A stretch of DNA of 64,000 nucleotides, taken from Amblyomma americanum (lineage: Eukaryota; Arthropoda; Arachnida; Ixodida; Ixodidae). A model generated the notes under the pieces. The model was not told the DNA's origin, ran no database searches, and worked only from the letters and a program-made list of their open reading frames with translations. Where the stretch lies: the NCBI RefSeq assembly GCF_052857255.1, contig NC_135505.1:132395967-132459966 (forward strand), given 5' to 3'. This document shows positions 1 through 9,125 of this stretch, one piece after another. Positions within the stretch are counted from its first letter, which is position 1. Every line of letters starts with the position of its first letter. The position numbers and the translations under genes were made by a program.

Positions 1-129
1 TGCGGAGGAACGACCAGTGCGGAGCAAGAGCTGGCTAAGCCTTGGGAGAACCGGTGCCCTGTGCCCGCAATCACGGCGCAAGAATCTATTCGAGCCGAGC
101 TAAATCCTATCGTACAACTCGTTATTGGC
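1..129 (+). CDS. ML1 exon 3 (partial, cut by window edge)
   Basis: Forty-three codons, open from base 1, with no methionine. Frame and content align with exon 3 of ML3 and ML5: CGG at the start, a W three residues before C-P-V-P, and I-G just before a gtaagt donor at 130. Confidence 0.8.
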
Positions 130-638
130 GTAAGTGTTCAGAAGAACAGTATTTCTATCATGAAAGAAAAATAGCCTCGTTAACACCATTCTATTCGCTC
201 TCCTCCTTCCAAATAGTAAAAAAAAAATGTTTAAATCTAATTGAAGCTGATGGATATGTGGCACTGAATACGAAAAAAAAGCTCATAATCAGAGACACCT
301 GCTTTTTGAAGCGAAAAGATTCACTACTCTAGGTAAAACAGCCGTCGCGTAGACCGGGGAATGACCTTGAACGACCTTAAGCTCAACCACGTTAGCCGTG
401 TATGACCACATGGGGTACAGTTATGGTGTCTAACCCTTCACCCCTGACCTTGACCCACGATTTTTAGCTGACCTTTGACTTTCAACCACTGACCTTGAGT
501 TCACCTATGACATTGAGTGACCTTTTGGTTGACCTTAAGAATATCCGATGGGCTGATGTGAAGCCACGTAATTACATCCGATGGGGTGTCGTAAGACCAT
601 GTGATTCCACTTCATGGCCACGTGGTCGTGTGGGTATA
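1..638 (+). other. Intron 3 start of ML1 with TGACCTT-rich stretch
   Basis: After exon 3 (1-129) no gene is visible. Between about 360 and 535 the heptamer TGACCTT or close variants recurs at least five times, including a TGACCTTTGACTTT stretch. It looks like decayed short tandem repetition. Confidence 0.5.
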
Positions 639-3600
639 CCGGGTGTCCCAGCTAACTTGAGCCAAGAGTTAAAAAATAAGGTATTAGGGACAGGTGACTG
701 AAACCAGTTGCATATTGGTGACAGCCACCTTGCGCACCACAGACAATTTTTTGTTTCGCATTTAACTGAAAATTTAATGAAGTTGGTCGACAACTCTTCA
801 AATGCAATTTGTTGTCTAAAATCAATATTTATTAATTTATATAATTCAACTTCATTAAAGTATAAATTGCGAAACAAAAAATTGTATATGATGCGCAAGG
901 TGGCTGTCACCAATATGCCACTGGTTTCACTCACCTTTCTCTAATAATTTATTTTTAACCTTTGGCTCAAATTAGCTGGGACACCCGGCCTATGGAACGG
1001 CTGTCGCGAGCGTGTAGCGGAGCTGCCATGGGTAAGCCTCAGACGCTTAGCAATCTTCCTCGCTTTTAGCTGAATTCCAGGGTTAGCCGTGTTAAGCCAC
1101 TGACATTTTTTTTATTCTGTTTTTGTGGGAAGGGTCGGGGACAAGAGATAGTGAAATTTGCATTGGGTGGCTTCACATTATTTTCCAAGGTAAAGGGTTT
1201 TTCAAAAGTATAAGGCACCCGTATGAATGAAACCTTGCAGCATGGGTTGTATTGCTTTGCAAGCGTGTCAAAGATCTTCCATGTTATGAGGAAATGTCCA
1301 CCTCAGCGGTGTAATTCTTAGAAGTACTAGCGGTGCTGTAAGGCCCGCACAGCATTGACCTACAGCAAACCGAGCATCTTTCAGTCTAGCTACTGTTGCA
1401 AAAGGGTTGCAAGCCCCAAGGGTAGCGTTGGCCTGGCGGCCTGGGGCAAAGCAGGAAACATCCGAAGGTCCCGGCAAAGGATGAGTCGACTGGCAACAGA
1501 ACAACTTGTTTATTCTGGCATCGCAAAAGAGCAGCCGGTCAGGGCGACCACGTTACTCGCAGGAAGAAATCGAAGTCTCTCCTTGGCGTCCGGGGCAGCT
1601 CTCTTTATATACCCTCAGAGTCGAGGGCAAGAAGGAGCGGCTTGGGATGAGTCCCACAAGACGGCGACGCATGAACATGTTCAGGCGTGACGGGCGCGTC
1701 CGCCAGGCCGGCGCCGGTCAGACCTCCTCGCCTCCCAGTTGGGGAGCTCCTCTCCCCGGCTGCCGCGCTTTGACAAGCGTGGGCAAAACATGCACACACA
1801 CACACACGCACGCACGACGACACGTGGCACTGAAACCTGCCTGGACGCGCTTGGCGGGAGGCGTTGCGGCCGCGATGAACGAAGCCGCGGCGTCCGTTGC
1901 ATCCGCGCCGGCTATACCGCGCGTCGAAGGCGAGACGTAACAGACCGCCCCGCCGGGAGAAGGAGATCCCGATGGTCAGGGGACTGCATCCGCTGTCCAG
2001 AGGGATGTCGCTCGACGATGCTCGTAATCGAAACCGATCGTCCCTCGACGTTGCTTGAGCGCAGCGCACAGAGAAGGCCTCGTTCTCGGGTTCAGGATCA
2101 CATAGGACACTGCAAAGTCACTTCGGGAGAGTTGCCATTTTTGTGCTCGTTCCCAGCAAGCGTTAGAACTACGCCGAAACGCAACCGCTCAGTCAGCAAG
2201 CACGAGACAACCCTCACTAAGCTCTGCCAGGCTCTTTCCCCTTTTATACTACTGCCTAGTTCCTTACAGTAGTCAAGCAGCACTCAGAACGCGTCCACAA
2301 ATTGGAAAATTGCACTAGAAAGCACATAATCACTTTGAAACACTAAACAAAAGCAATATGTTAAAAATCCTGCCTCAGGAAGAAAACATCAGTAACCAAC
2401 TACTTTGAGGCGGATTCCCAAGTTAGGGGCTTCGACTTAAGCCATCGGCGTTACCGTTGAGACTCCCCTTTTTGTAACGCACCTCAAAGGAATATTGTTG
2501 CAAAGCGAGGCTCCAGCGCAGGAGGCGGCCATTTTTGGGAGATATGGTCTGCAGCCATTGGAGAGGGCAGTGATCCGTCTCAATGATAAACCTCGAGCCG
2601 GCTAGGTAGCATGACAATTTCTGAACGGCCCACACGAGACACGCACACTCTTTCTCGGTGGCGCTGTACGCCTGCTCACGACAGGTCAGCTTACGACTAG
2701 CATACAGGACGGGGTGTTCCACTTCTCCATTGTCCCTTTGGCACAGTACAACGCCCATGCCTCGCTCACTAGCATCGCACTGAACAACGAACCCTTTGGT
2801 ATAGTCTGGCGATCGTAGCACAGGCTGGCTTGTTAGGGCGCTCTTTAGGGCGCTAAAAGCTCTCTCCTTTGTCTCGCTCCAGACGACTGTTTGGGGCTCT
2901 GTTTTTCTTAGAGCATCCGTCAGGGGAGCCGCGATATCGGAGTACCTGGGGATGTACCTCTGATAGTAGCCGGCGACACCCAAGAACGACCGAATATCGG
3001 TCTTCGTGCGCGGTTGCGGGAAGTCTCGCACAGCGGCCACCTTTATTTCAGAGGGGCGGCGACGACCCTGTCCAATCACGTGACCGAGGTAGACAACCTC
3101 GGCCTGTGCTAATTGGCACTTGGGAGCCTTGACTGTCAAGCCCGCTTCGCGCAGGCGGGTTAGCACTGCCCGCAAGTGTGCCATATGCTCAGACCAGGAT
3201 GCAGAGAATATCGCTACGTCGTCTAAATACGGTAAAGCGAATTCTTCCTGTCCCCGCAACACTTTGTCCATGAGGCTTGAAAAGCAGTATGGCGCGTTCT
3301 TCAAACCAAAACTCAAAACTTTAGGACGGAATGTTCCCATTGGTGAAATGAACGCCGCATACCTACTAGCCTCTTCTGTAAGTGGAACCTGCCAATAACC
3401 CCTGACAAGATCTAGGGTGGAAATAAACTGAGCGCTACTAACTTTCTCAAGGCGCTCCTCGATGTTAGGGATCGGATAAATTTGATCCTTAGTGATGGAA
3501 TTAAGCCTGCGGTAGTCGACGCAAGGACGAGGTTCCTTGCCCGGTACCTCAACTAAAATCAAAGGGGAGGTATAATCACTCTCACCCGCCTCAATAACAC

Positions 3601-6600
3601 CGAGCTGTAGCATTTTCTTTACCTCAGCCTCTATAATATCGCGCTGGCGGGGTGACACCCGGTACGCCTTGGATCGTACTGGCTCTGGGGAGGTAAGTTC
3701 TATATTATGAGTAAGGACAGAAGTCCTACCAGGCCTCTCAGAGAACTGACCTTGAAACTCTTGTAAGAGTTGGTGTAGTTCGGTTTTCTGCTCAGGCGAC
3801 AGCGGTGCTTTAATGATTAAGTCACTAATGACCTGATCAGTGTCTTCCCTGTTCGTCACTGAGCTTAGTCCCGGAAGCTCGACCGGAAGCTCTTCGGGAA
3901 CGTTTACCATCATACACACCACTGCTTCCCGTTGTCTATAGGGTTTGAGCAGATTACAGTGGTAAACTTGCTGTGCTTTCCGCTTTCCTGGCAGACTCAC
4001 CACGTAGTTAACATCCGACAGTTTTTGAACAATCCGTGCTGGGCCCTCCCACTGCACGTCGAGTTTGTTTTTTAGCGATGTGCGCAATACCATTACCTCA
4101 TCGCCCTCCTCAAAACGACGGGCCCTGGCTGTCCGATCATAATAAACCTTGGCCCTCAGCTGGGCCTTTGCCATTGCTTCACCTGACAACTCCTGTGCCC
4201 TTCTTAAGCGTTCGAGGAGACTAAGAACGTACTCGACCACGACTGGGTCGTCGCCCCTGCCTTCCCACGAGTCTCGAAGCATGCGAAGCGGAGACCGCAG
4301 CGAGCGACCGTACACCAGCTCAGCTGGCGAAAACCCCGTAGCCGCATGCGGCGCGGCCCTTAATGCAAACATCACCCCAGGCAGACACAGCTCCCAATCA
4401 CTTTGTTGCTCAAAACACAATGCTCTCAACACGCGCTTCATGACGGAGTGGAGCTTCTCAACGGAATTCGACTGTGGGTGGTACACTGAGCTGTGTAACA
4501 GCTTTACCCCACACCTTTCGAGAAAGGCTGTCGTCAAAGCGCTGGTAAACACTGTGCCCTGATCTGACTGGATTTCCTCAGGAAAACCAACTCGCGCAAA
4601 TATGGACAGTAGTGCATTGACTATCTCAACTGAGCTGAGTTCTTTAAGAGGCACTGCTTCAGGGAACTTTGTCGCTGGGCAGATCACAGTCAAAATGTGT
4701 CTGTACCCCGTGGCTGTTACCGGCAGAGGTCCCACTGTATCAATAACGAGCCGTCTAAAAGGCTCCGTAATGATGGGTACCAACTTCAACGGCGCCCTCG
4801 ATTTGTCCCCTGGTTTGCCAACCCGCTGACAGGTGTCACATGTCCTCACAAAGTGTTCTACGTCACGAAAACACCCTGGCCAATAGTACTCTTGCAAGAG
4901 ACGGTCCTTAGTCTTCTTAACTCCTAGGTGTCCGGACCACGAACCGCCATGCGACAAGCGCAACAGATCCTGACGGTAGCACTGAGGCACGATCAGCTGA
5001 TCGAATTCGACTCCCCTGCGGTCTAGATACTTCCGGTACAAGACCCCACCTCTTTCCACAAAACGAACATTTTTCTTGGCGATACCTTCCTTGACATTGC
5101 AGCGCATGTTTTCTAGGCTGCCATCCTTTTTTTGCTCGGCTATCAAAGCCGACCGGCTGACTTTTAGCAACCTATTAAGTCCATCGGACGTAGGCGCGAT
5201 GAGCAAATCTGCAGATAGCTCTTCTAACTTTCCCGTGTCGGGCGTTTCCTCTTCAGTACTTGGTGCCTTCAGCGCTACAGGCTCAATTTTATTCAGTTCG
5301 GACGTGCTCTGAGTATCAGCTTGCTGCGCCTCCGACCCTTTCTCATTGTTCGACAACGTCGGCCCCGCAACTACCGCCTTTGCAGCGAGCTCCCGAACTC
5401 TCGATCTGGTTAAGGCCTGAACGCTAGCCTCACCAAACAAAAGCCCCTTCTCGCGCAGGAGGTGATCGGACCTGTTCGAAAATAGGTACGGGTACTGGGG
5501 GGGCAGCATAGATGACACTGCGGCCTCCGTCTCAATTGCTCCGAAAGGTCCTTCAATAAGCACTTTTGCTATGGGCAGACACACGCTGTGAGCTTCCACG
5601 GCTTGCTTGATCCATGCGCACTCGCCCGTGAACATATCGGGTTCTACGTAAGAGGGGTGAACTACATCCATTGTAGCTGCGGAATCACGAAGCACTCGGC
5701 ACTCTTTCCCGTTCACGAGGAAGTCTCGCATGTAAGGCTCGAGAAGCTTCATGTTCTCGTCAGTGCTACATAATGACAAACACACGACTTCTCTTTTTGT
5801 TTCTGGACACTGCGCCGAAAAGTGACCCGGCTTCTGGCACGTATAACACACGCGCGCTTGCCTCCTCTCGAACCGCTTTCTGCGTTCGGCTTCGGCTGCC
5901 GCCGTCTCCTTACGTTCGGTCGGACTGCTTTCACTCGCATCCGCACTACGCGTGTCCCCCCTTGCTCTCATGGGTGTGAACTTCGGCCTCTCAGACTTGG
6001 AGCCAAATTCACCCTTTTGACCGTCCTTAGCTCCGCGAGCCCGACGCGTCACAAACTCCTCGGCTAGCTCGGCGGCTTTAGCCACTGTACTAACGTCTGG
6101 CCTATCCAAGACCCAGTACCGCACGTTCTCAGGTAACCGACTATAAAACTGTTCCAGCCCGAAACACTGCAGAATTTTCTCGTGGTCACCAAACGCTTTC
6201 TCTTCTTTGAGCCACTCCTGCATGTTTGACATAAGCCTGTAGGCAAACTCTGTATATGACTCATTTCTGCCTTTTTCATTTTCCCGAAACTTCCGACGGA
6301 ACGCCTCCGCTGACAGCCTGTACTTTTTTAGCAGACTTGATTTCACTTGGTCGAAATCCTCTGCCTCCTCTCTCTTCAAGCGAGCGACTACGTCGGCCGC
6401 CTCGGCGGGTAACAAAGTGAGCAAGCGCTGTGGCCACGTTTCCCGAGAGAACCCCTGCTTCTCGCACGTTCGCTCAAAGTTAACCAGGAACAAACCAATG
6501 TCCTCTCCAAGCTTAAACGGCCGCATCAGGTCAGTCATTTTGAACGATACCCGTTCTCCTGCACCGTGTGCCTGACTTCCATTACGAGCGCGTTCCATCT

Positions 6601-9032
6601 CTACCTCGAGACGCTTCATTTCCAAAGCGCGCTCTTCTTTCTCTTTATCTTTTTGATCTTTACGTTCGCGCTCGTCTTTCTCTTTTTGCTCTTTACGCTC
6701 GCGCTCCTCTTTTTGCTCTTTACGTTCGCGCTCGTCTTTCTCTTTTTGCTCCCTCTCCTCAATGGTCTCAAGGCATTCCGACAGCTCGTCATCCTCAGCC
6801 TCCAACTCAAGAATAGCCCTTAGCAGTTCTGGTTTTCTGAGTTTGTCTGAGACATCCAGACCCAACTCTCTTGCAAGCTCCAGCAATTTCGGTTTGCGCA
6901 ACGACTTCAAATCCATGGCTGCTCCGAATGCTGCTTTCTCTACTGCCTACTATTGTCTTGCCGCAAACTAACCCGGCAGCAACGACAACACAATTACCAG
7001 CTCTGTTTCTGACACTAACAAAAGCCTGGCAAAACTCAGAAGAAGAAAGTCCCGCACTCACCAAACCTCGCAGCCAAGAATTCAGCGCAGTCGTTCCGCT
7101 GCAGGCAACCAGTCATCACACAGGGCTCGTTGCACTGCTCCCGGATGGTCGTTGTGCTGCTCAGCATACAGTTGAACGCATATCTTCGCTGCTGGCCTCC
7201 GTTGTCGGGATCTCACCGCTGGCAACCAGTTGTTGCAAAAGGGTTGCAAGCCCCAAGGGTAGCGTTGGCCTGGCGGCCTGGGGCAAAGCAGGAAACATCC
7301 GAAGGTCCCGGCAAAGGATGAGTCGACTGGCAACAGAACAACTTGTTTATTCTGGCATCGCAAAAGAGCAGCCGGTCAGGGCGACCACGTTACTCGCAGG
7401 AAGAAATCGAAGTCTCTCCTTGGCGTCCGGGGCAGCTCTCTTTATATACCCTCAGAGTCGAGGGCAAGAAGGAGCGGCTTGGGATGAGTCCCACAAGACG
7501 GCGACGCATGAACATGTTCAGGCGTGACGGGCGCGTCCGCCAGGCCGGCGCCGGTCAGACCTCCTCGCCTCCCAGTTGGGGAGCTCCTCTCCCCGGCTGC
7601 CGCGCTTTGACAAGCGTGGGCAAAACATGCACACACACACACACGCACGCACGACGACACGTGGCACTGAAACCTGCCTGGACGCGCTTGGCGGGAGGCG
7701 TTGCGGCCGCGATGAACGAAGCCGCGGCGTCCGTTGCATCCGCGCCGGCTATACCGCGCGTCGAAGGCGAGACGTAACACTACTCAGACTGGGCGAGGTG
7801 GCATTATTCTAAGCTATGCAGGGTTACTCATTTCGTATCGCACGGAATGTATTTCATACGAAATTTACCGCAACAAAATCTTGCACTTAAACAAGCTATA
7901 AAGAGGCGTCTAATAGAATGGGCTGATGGACTACTTGCTTGAGAGCCCAGTAGCTCTTGGGCGGTACGAAATGTTGTAATTATCACCCAAGGCATCAAAT
8001 GCACGGGCTTTTCTTTCGTCAGCTTGAATAGGTTTGACATCAGGTGGGCATTCTTTACGGGCAAGTTTCGGTACATTTAAATGGGTGGTGGGGCAGAAAA
8101 CGGGCTCATCATAATACAACGGGCAAAAAAAAAAAAGAAATCAGGGACACAAATTATGAACAAAACGCAATTAATTCTAAGGATTGTTTCGAGGAAGGAA
8201 TCACTACCACGTGTTCTATGTTTATAGCTATATTTTTATTCAGAGATAAATTACTATACCTTTATTCTGACAACATTAGTTTAAAGATTGTAAAACTGAG
8301 TGCGCTTTGTTGCAAAGAACTGGGCGTGCGTATTTTCTAAAGGATAGCTCAAGTAATGACACACACTCGCCCCTTGTAGAGCTGATTACGGAGTGCATGC
8401 GAAAAAACAGCCCAACATATATGTTTCTAAAACTTTTTCACTTTAGTATACACTTAGCGTTTGTCATGGACTGCCTCACTCCGAAATACTTCCAGTAGCA
8501 TGGTTTCTCACCTTGAAGCAAATATTGCTATACGGAAAAACTATTCGCCGCAGAAGGCTAAAATGTACATGACGCACTCAAGACTCACAAGACGGCCGTA
8601 ATAAACAGGACCTGCAGACATAAACCATACTCATGCTAGGCAGTGTTTTGTAGTATATGTGCATGATATATGTAATTGCGACTTGGTAAGACGGCAAATT
8701 GCTCCGAAGGTTCTGTCTGTCGGAGAATCTGGAAAACCTGGAGTATCATGCCAGGCCTACAACCAGGCAGACCTATCCTGTTCCATCAAAATCACTCCTA
8801 CTCCTCTGTCGGAGAACGTATTACAGAGTAAACAAAGAAATGAGAAAATCAGGGTCATGACACGGTGAAAGTGACTCGACAATTGTGTGGGGAATAGAAT
8901 TCAAGAGGAAAATTTTGTGTTGTCTACTTCTTTCAGTATGCGCCAACGACGATTAGTATGGAGCTAAAGGTTGTCAACGGAGGAAAGACGGTCGGATGCC
9001 AGTCCTTCAAAGTTATGATAGCGGCAGCTTGA
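1..9032 (+). CDS. ML1: ML-domain secreted lipid-binding protein, 3' part (exons 3 and 4)
   Basis: Two exons of an ML-domain (MD-2-related lipid-recognition) gene whose first exons lie left of the window. Exon 3 is 1-129 and ends GTTATTGGC before gtaagt; its first 13 bases are missing by comparison with the 142-base exon 3 of the paralogues. It reads CGGTTSAEQ, then PWENRCPVP, then LVIG. Exon 4 is 8937-9032, starting after tttcag in phase 0 with YAPTTISMELK and ending at TGA after GCQSFKVMIAAA. The VGC cysteine matches the last disulfide cysteine of the family. AATAAA follows 88 bases after the stop, so the terminal exon looks functional. The 8.8-kb intron between them holds a full LTR retrotransposon in antisense; without it the intron would be about 2.4 kb, ordinary for this family. 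Joining the two exons is an inference from phase, order and strand. Confidence 0.75.
639..988. mobile_element. Foldback MITE-like element, arms of about 150 bp
   Basis: The left arm begins CCGGGTGTCCCAGCTAA and the right arm ends as its inverse, AGCTGGGACACCCGG. The arms pair imperfectly inward through GGTGACAGCCACCTTGCGCA (left near 716) and its inverse near 892, to a loop around 790-840. There is no coding capacity. It lies in intron 3 of ML1. Target duplications are not clear. Superfamily unknown. Confidence 0.75.
989..1389. other. Intronic DNA, nothing recognised
   Basis: About 400 bases of ML1 intron between the foldback element and the LTR retrotransposon. I see no frame, repeat or motif of note. 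Confidence 0.5.
1390..1393. repeat. Target-site duplication CTAC (left copy)
   Basis: CTAC directly abuts the left LTR and recurs at 7780-7783 after the right LTR. Four bases fit Ty3/gypsy integrases. Confidence 0.75.
1394..1942 (-). repeat. 3' LTR of the Gmr1-type element
   Basis: Same length and sequence as 7231-7779. The AATAAA at 1514-1509 would serve 3' end formation. Just before it in element order is the purine-leaning GGCGGGGCGG, a poor match to a classical polypurine tract. Confidence 0.92.
1943..2422 (-). other. 3' noncoding region of the LTR retrotransposon
   Basis: 480 bases between the pol stop and the 3' LTR. There is no env-like frame, and no transmembrane or furin-like signature is seen on the element strand. 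Confidence 0.6.
2423..6916 (-). CDS. Gag-Pol polyprotein (gag - PR - IN - RT - RNase H)
   Basis: One unbroken frame of 1,497 residues. Residues 1-40 have two KP-LL helices resembling a SAP-like fold; about 50-110 is a charged E/K/R coiled coil; about 130-290 is gag; 357-370 is a CCHC knuckle (C357, C360, H365, C370). The protease active site is D411-S-A, with Ala where Gly is usual. Integrase: zinc-binding part with H656/H663 and C693-x2-C696, core D726, D785, E820 (34 residues between the last two, one fewer than the usual 35), and a GPY/F-like W956-E-G-P. Reverse transcriptase follows: D1169, then Y-L-D-D at 1230-1233. RNase H comes last, with D1381 and a D-G-L-S-R close to the stop. Integrase before RT is reversed for Ty3/gypsy and matches the Gmr1 arrangement. 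The start at 6916 is the first ATG after the leader. Protease and integrase oddities might be lineage features or damage. Confidence 0.93.
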   Translation of the reverse strand: MDLKSLRKPKLLELARELGLDVSDKLRKPELLRAILELEAEDDELSECLETIEEREQKEKDERERKEQKEERERKEQKEKDERERKDQKDKEKEERALEMKRLEVEMERARNGSQAHGAGERVSFKMTDLMRPFKLGEDIGLFLVNFERTCEKQGFSRETWPQRLLTLLPAEAADVVARLKREEAEDFDQVKSSLLKKYRLSAEAFRRKFRENEKGRNESYTEFAYRLMSNMQEWLKEEKAFGDHEKILQCFGLEQFYSRLPENVRYWVLDRPDVSTVAKAAELAEEFVTRRARGAKDGQKGEFGSKSERPKFTPMRARGDTRSADASESSPTERKETAAAEAERRKRFERRQARVCYTCQKPGHFSAQCPETKREVVCLSLCSTDENMKLLEPYMRDFLVNGKECRVLRDSAATMDVVHPSYVEPDMFTGECAWIKQAVEAHSVCLPIAKVLIEGPFGAIETEAAVSSMLPPQYPYLFSNRSDHLLREKGLLFGEASVQALTRSRVRELAAKAVVAGPTLSNNEKGSEAQQADTQSTSELNKIEPVALKAPSTEEETPDTGKLEELSADLLIAPTSDGLNRLLKVSRSALIAEQKKDGSLENMRCNVKEGIAKKNVRFVERGGVLYRKYLDRRGVEFDQLIVPQCYRQDLLRLSHGGSWSGHLGVKKTKDRLLQEYYWPGCFRDVEHFVRTCDTCQRVGKPGDKSRAPLKLVPIITEPFRRLVIDTVGPLPVTATGYRHILTVICPATKFPEAVPLKELSSVEIVNALLSIFARVGFPEEIQSDQGTVFTSALTTAFLERCGVKLLHSSVYHPQSNSVEKLHSVMKRVLRALCFEQQSDWELCLPGVMFALRAAPHAATGFSPAELVYGRSLRSPLRMLRDSWEGRGDDPVVVEYVLSLLERLRRAQELSGEAMAKAQLRAKVYYDRTARARRFEEGDEVMVLRTSLKNKLDVQWEGPARIVQKLSDVNYVVSLPGKRKAQQVYHCNLLKPYRQREAVVCMMVNVPEELPVELPGLSSVTNREDTDQVISDLIIKAPLSPEQKTELHQLLQEFQGQFSERPGRTSVLTHNIELTSPEPVRSKAYRVSPRQRDIIEAEVKKMLQLGVIEAGESDYTSPLILVEVPGKEPRPCVDYRRLNSITKDQIYPIPNIEERLEKVSSAQFISTLDLVRGYWQVPLTEEASRYAAFISPMGTFRPKVLSFGLKNAPYCFSSLMDKVLRGQEEFALPYLDDVAIFSASWSEHMAHLRAVLTRLREAGLTVKAPKCQLAQAEVVYLGHVIGQGRRRPSEIKVAAVRDFPQPRTKTDIRSFLGVAGYYQRYIPRYSDIAAPLTDALRKTEPQTVVWSETKERAFSALKSALTSQPVLRSPDYTKGFVVQCDASERGMGVVLCQRDNGEVEHPVLYASRKLTCREQAYSATEKECACLVWAVQKLSCYLAGSRFIIETDHCPLQWLQTISPKNGRLLRWSLALQQYSFEVRYKKGSLNGNADGLSRSP
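7211..7228 (-). other. Putative tRNA primer-binding site
   Basis: Two bases inside the 5' LTR edge the element strand reads TGGTTGCCAGCGGTGAGA. A TGG start complementary to a tRNA CCA end is the usual mark of a primer-binding site. I cannot name the tRNA. Confidence 0.5.
7346..7351 (-). other. Polyadenylation signal in the LTR
   Basis: TTTATT on plus reads AATAAA on the element strand. The equivalent in the 3' LTR is 1509-1514. Confidence 0.6.
7441..7448 (-). promoter_or_regulatory. TATA box of the 5' LTR
   Basis: TTTATATA on the plus strand reads TATATAAA on the element strand, inside the 5' LTR and about 90 bp upstream of the AATAAA signal, as expected for a U3/R boundary. Confidence 0.6.
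7780..7783. repeat. Target-site duplication CTAC (right copy)
   Basis: Partner of 1390-1393. The next base outward differs (G on the left before CTAC, T on the right after it), so the duplication is four bases. Confidence 0.75.
7784..8936 (+). other. Distal part of ML1 intron 3
   Basis: About 1.15 kb without a recognisable gene or repeat, apart from a short A-rich run near 8126. It ends in the pyrimidine tract and tttcag acceptor of ML1 exon 4. Confidence 0.5.
8937..9032 (+). CDS. ML1 exon 4 (terminal)
   Basis: Thirty-one codons plus TGA, phase 0 after tttcag. It reads YAPTTISMELK, then GGKTVGCQSFKV. It aligns with the terminal exons of ML4 (KAPTKLTIELK) and ML5 (SAPTTLHIRLK). The cysteine is the partner of the N-terminal cysteine in the ML fold. 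Confidence 0.85.
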   Translation, partial: YAPTTISMELKVVNGGKTVGCQSFKVMIAAA

Positions 9033-9119
9033 AAGACAGAAAGCATGTACTACAGCGTCTTCGCGAAACGATCGTTGTGGTCACAACTTTCGTAGACGAA
9101 AAGCGTTTTCGCTGAGAGG

Positions 9120-9125
9120 AATAAA
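9120..9125 (+). other. ML1 polyadenylation signal
   Basis: AATAAA 88 bases after the ML1 stop, close to the 70-80-base spacing in ML3, ML4 and ML5. Confidence 0.6.

Larger units (their letters stand above)
1394..7779 (-). mobile_element. Complete LTR retrotransposon, Ty3/gypsy-like with Gmr1-type (integrase before RT) order
   Basis: Full-length 6,386-bp element on the minus strand. The 549-bp LTRs (7231-7779 is 5', 1394-1942 is 3') show no differences on reading and have TG...CA ends. A 4-bp direct duplication CTAC flanks it (1390-1393, 7780-7783). In element order: 5' LTR, primer-binding-site-like TGG at 7228, 314-base leader, one gag-pol frame (6916-2423), 480 bases of 3' noncoding DNA, 3' LTR. 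No env frame follows. Domains are of Ty3/gypsy type, but integrase precedes reverse transcriptase and RNase H, as in the Gmr1 group. Intact frame, clean target duplication and apparently identical LTRs point to a recent insertion. It sits antisense in intron 3 of ML1. Confidence 0.93.
7231..7779 (-). repeat. 5' LTR of the Gmr1-type element
   Basis: 549 bp, matched without visible difference by 1394-1942. It contains a TATATAAA core promoter on the element strand (7448-7441), an AATAAA signal downstream of it (7351-7346), and a short CA/CG microsatellite (about 7628-7652). Confidence 0.92.

Noticed and set aside
1506..1940. 144-codon frame, repeated exactly at 7343-7777
   Set aside because: It lies within the two LTRs and is identical because the LTRs are. 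It is antisense to the element and has no domain.
4149..4562. Open stretches on the plus strand over the gag-pol frame
   Set aside because: Shadows of the minus-strand gag-pol; no motifs or coding logic of their own.
8659..8868. Open stretch of 69 codons just before ML1 exon 4, with several cysteines, as a possible extra ML exon 3
   Set aside because: It lacks a proper acceptor and a GT donor in the right phase, and the cysteine spacing does not fit. A true exon 3 for ML1 exists at 1-129.
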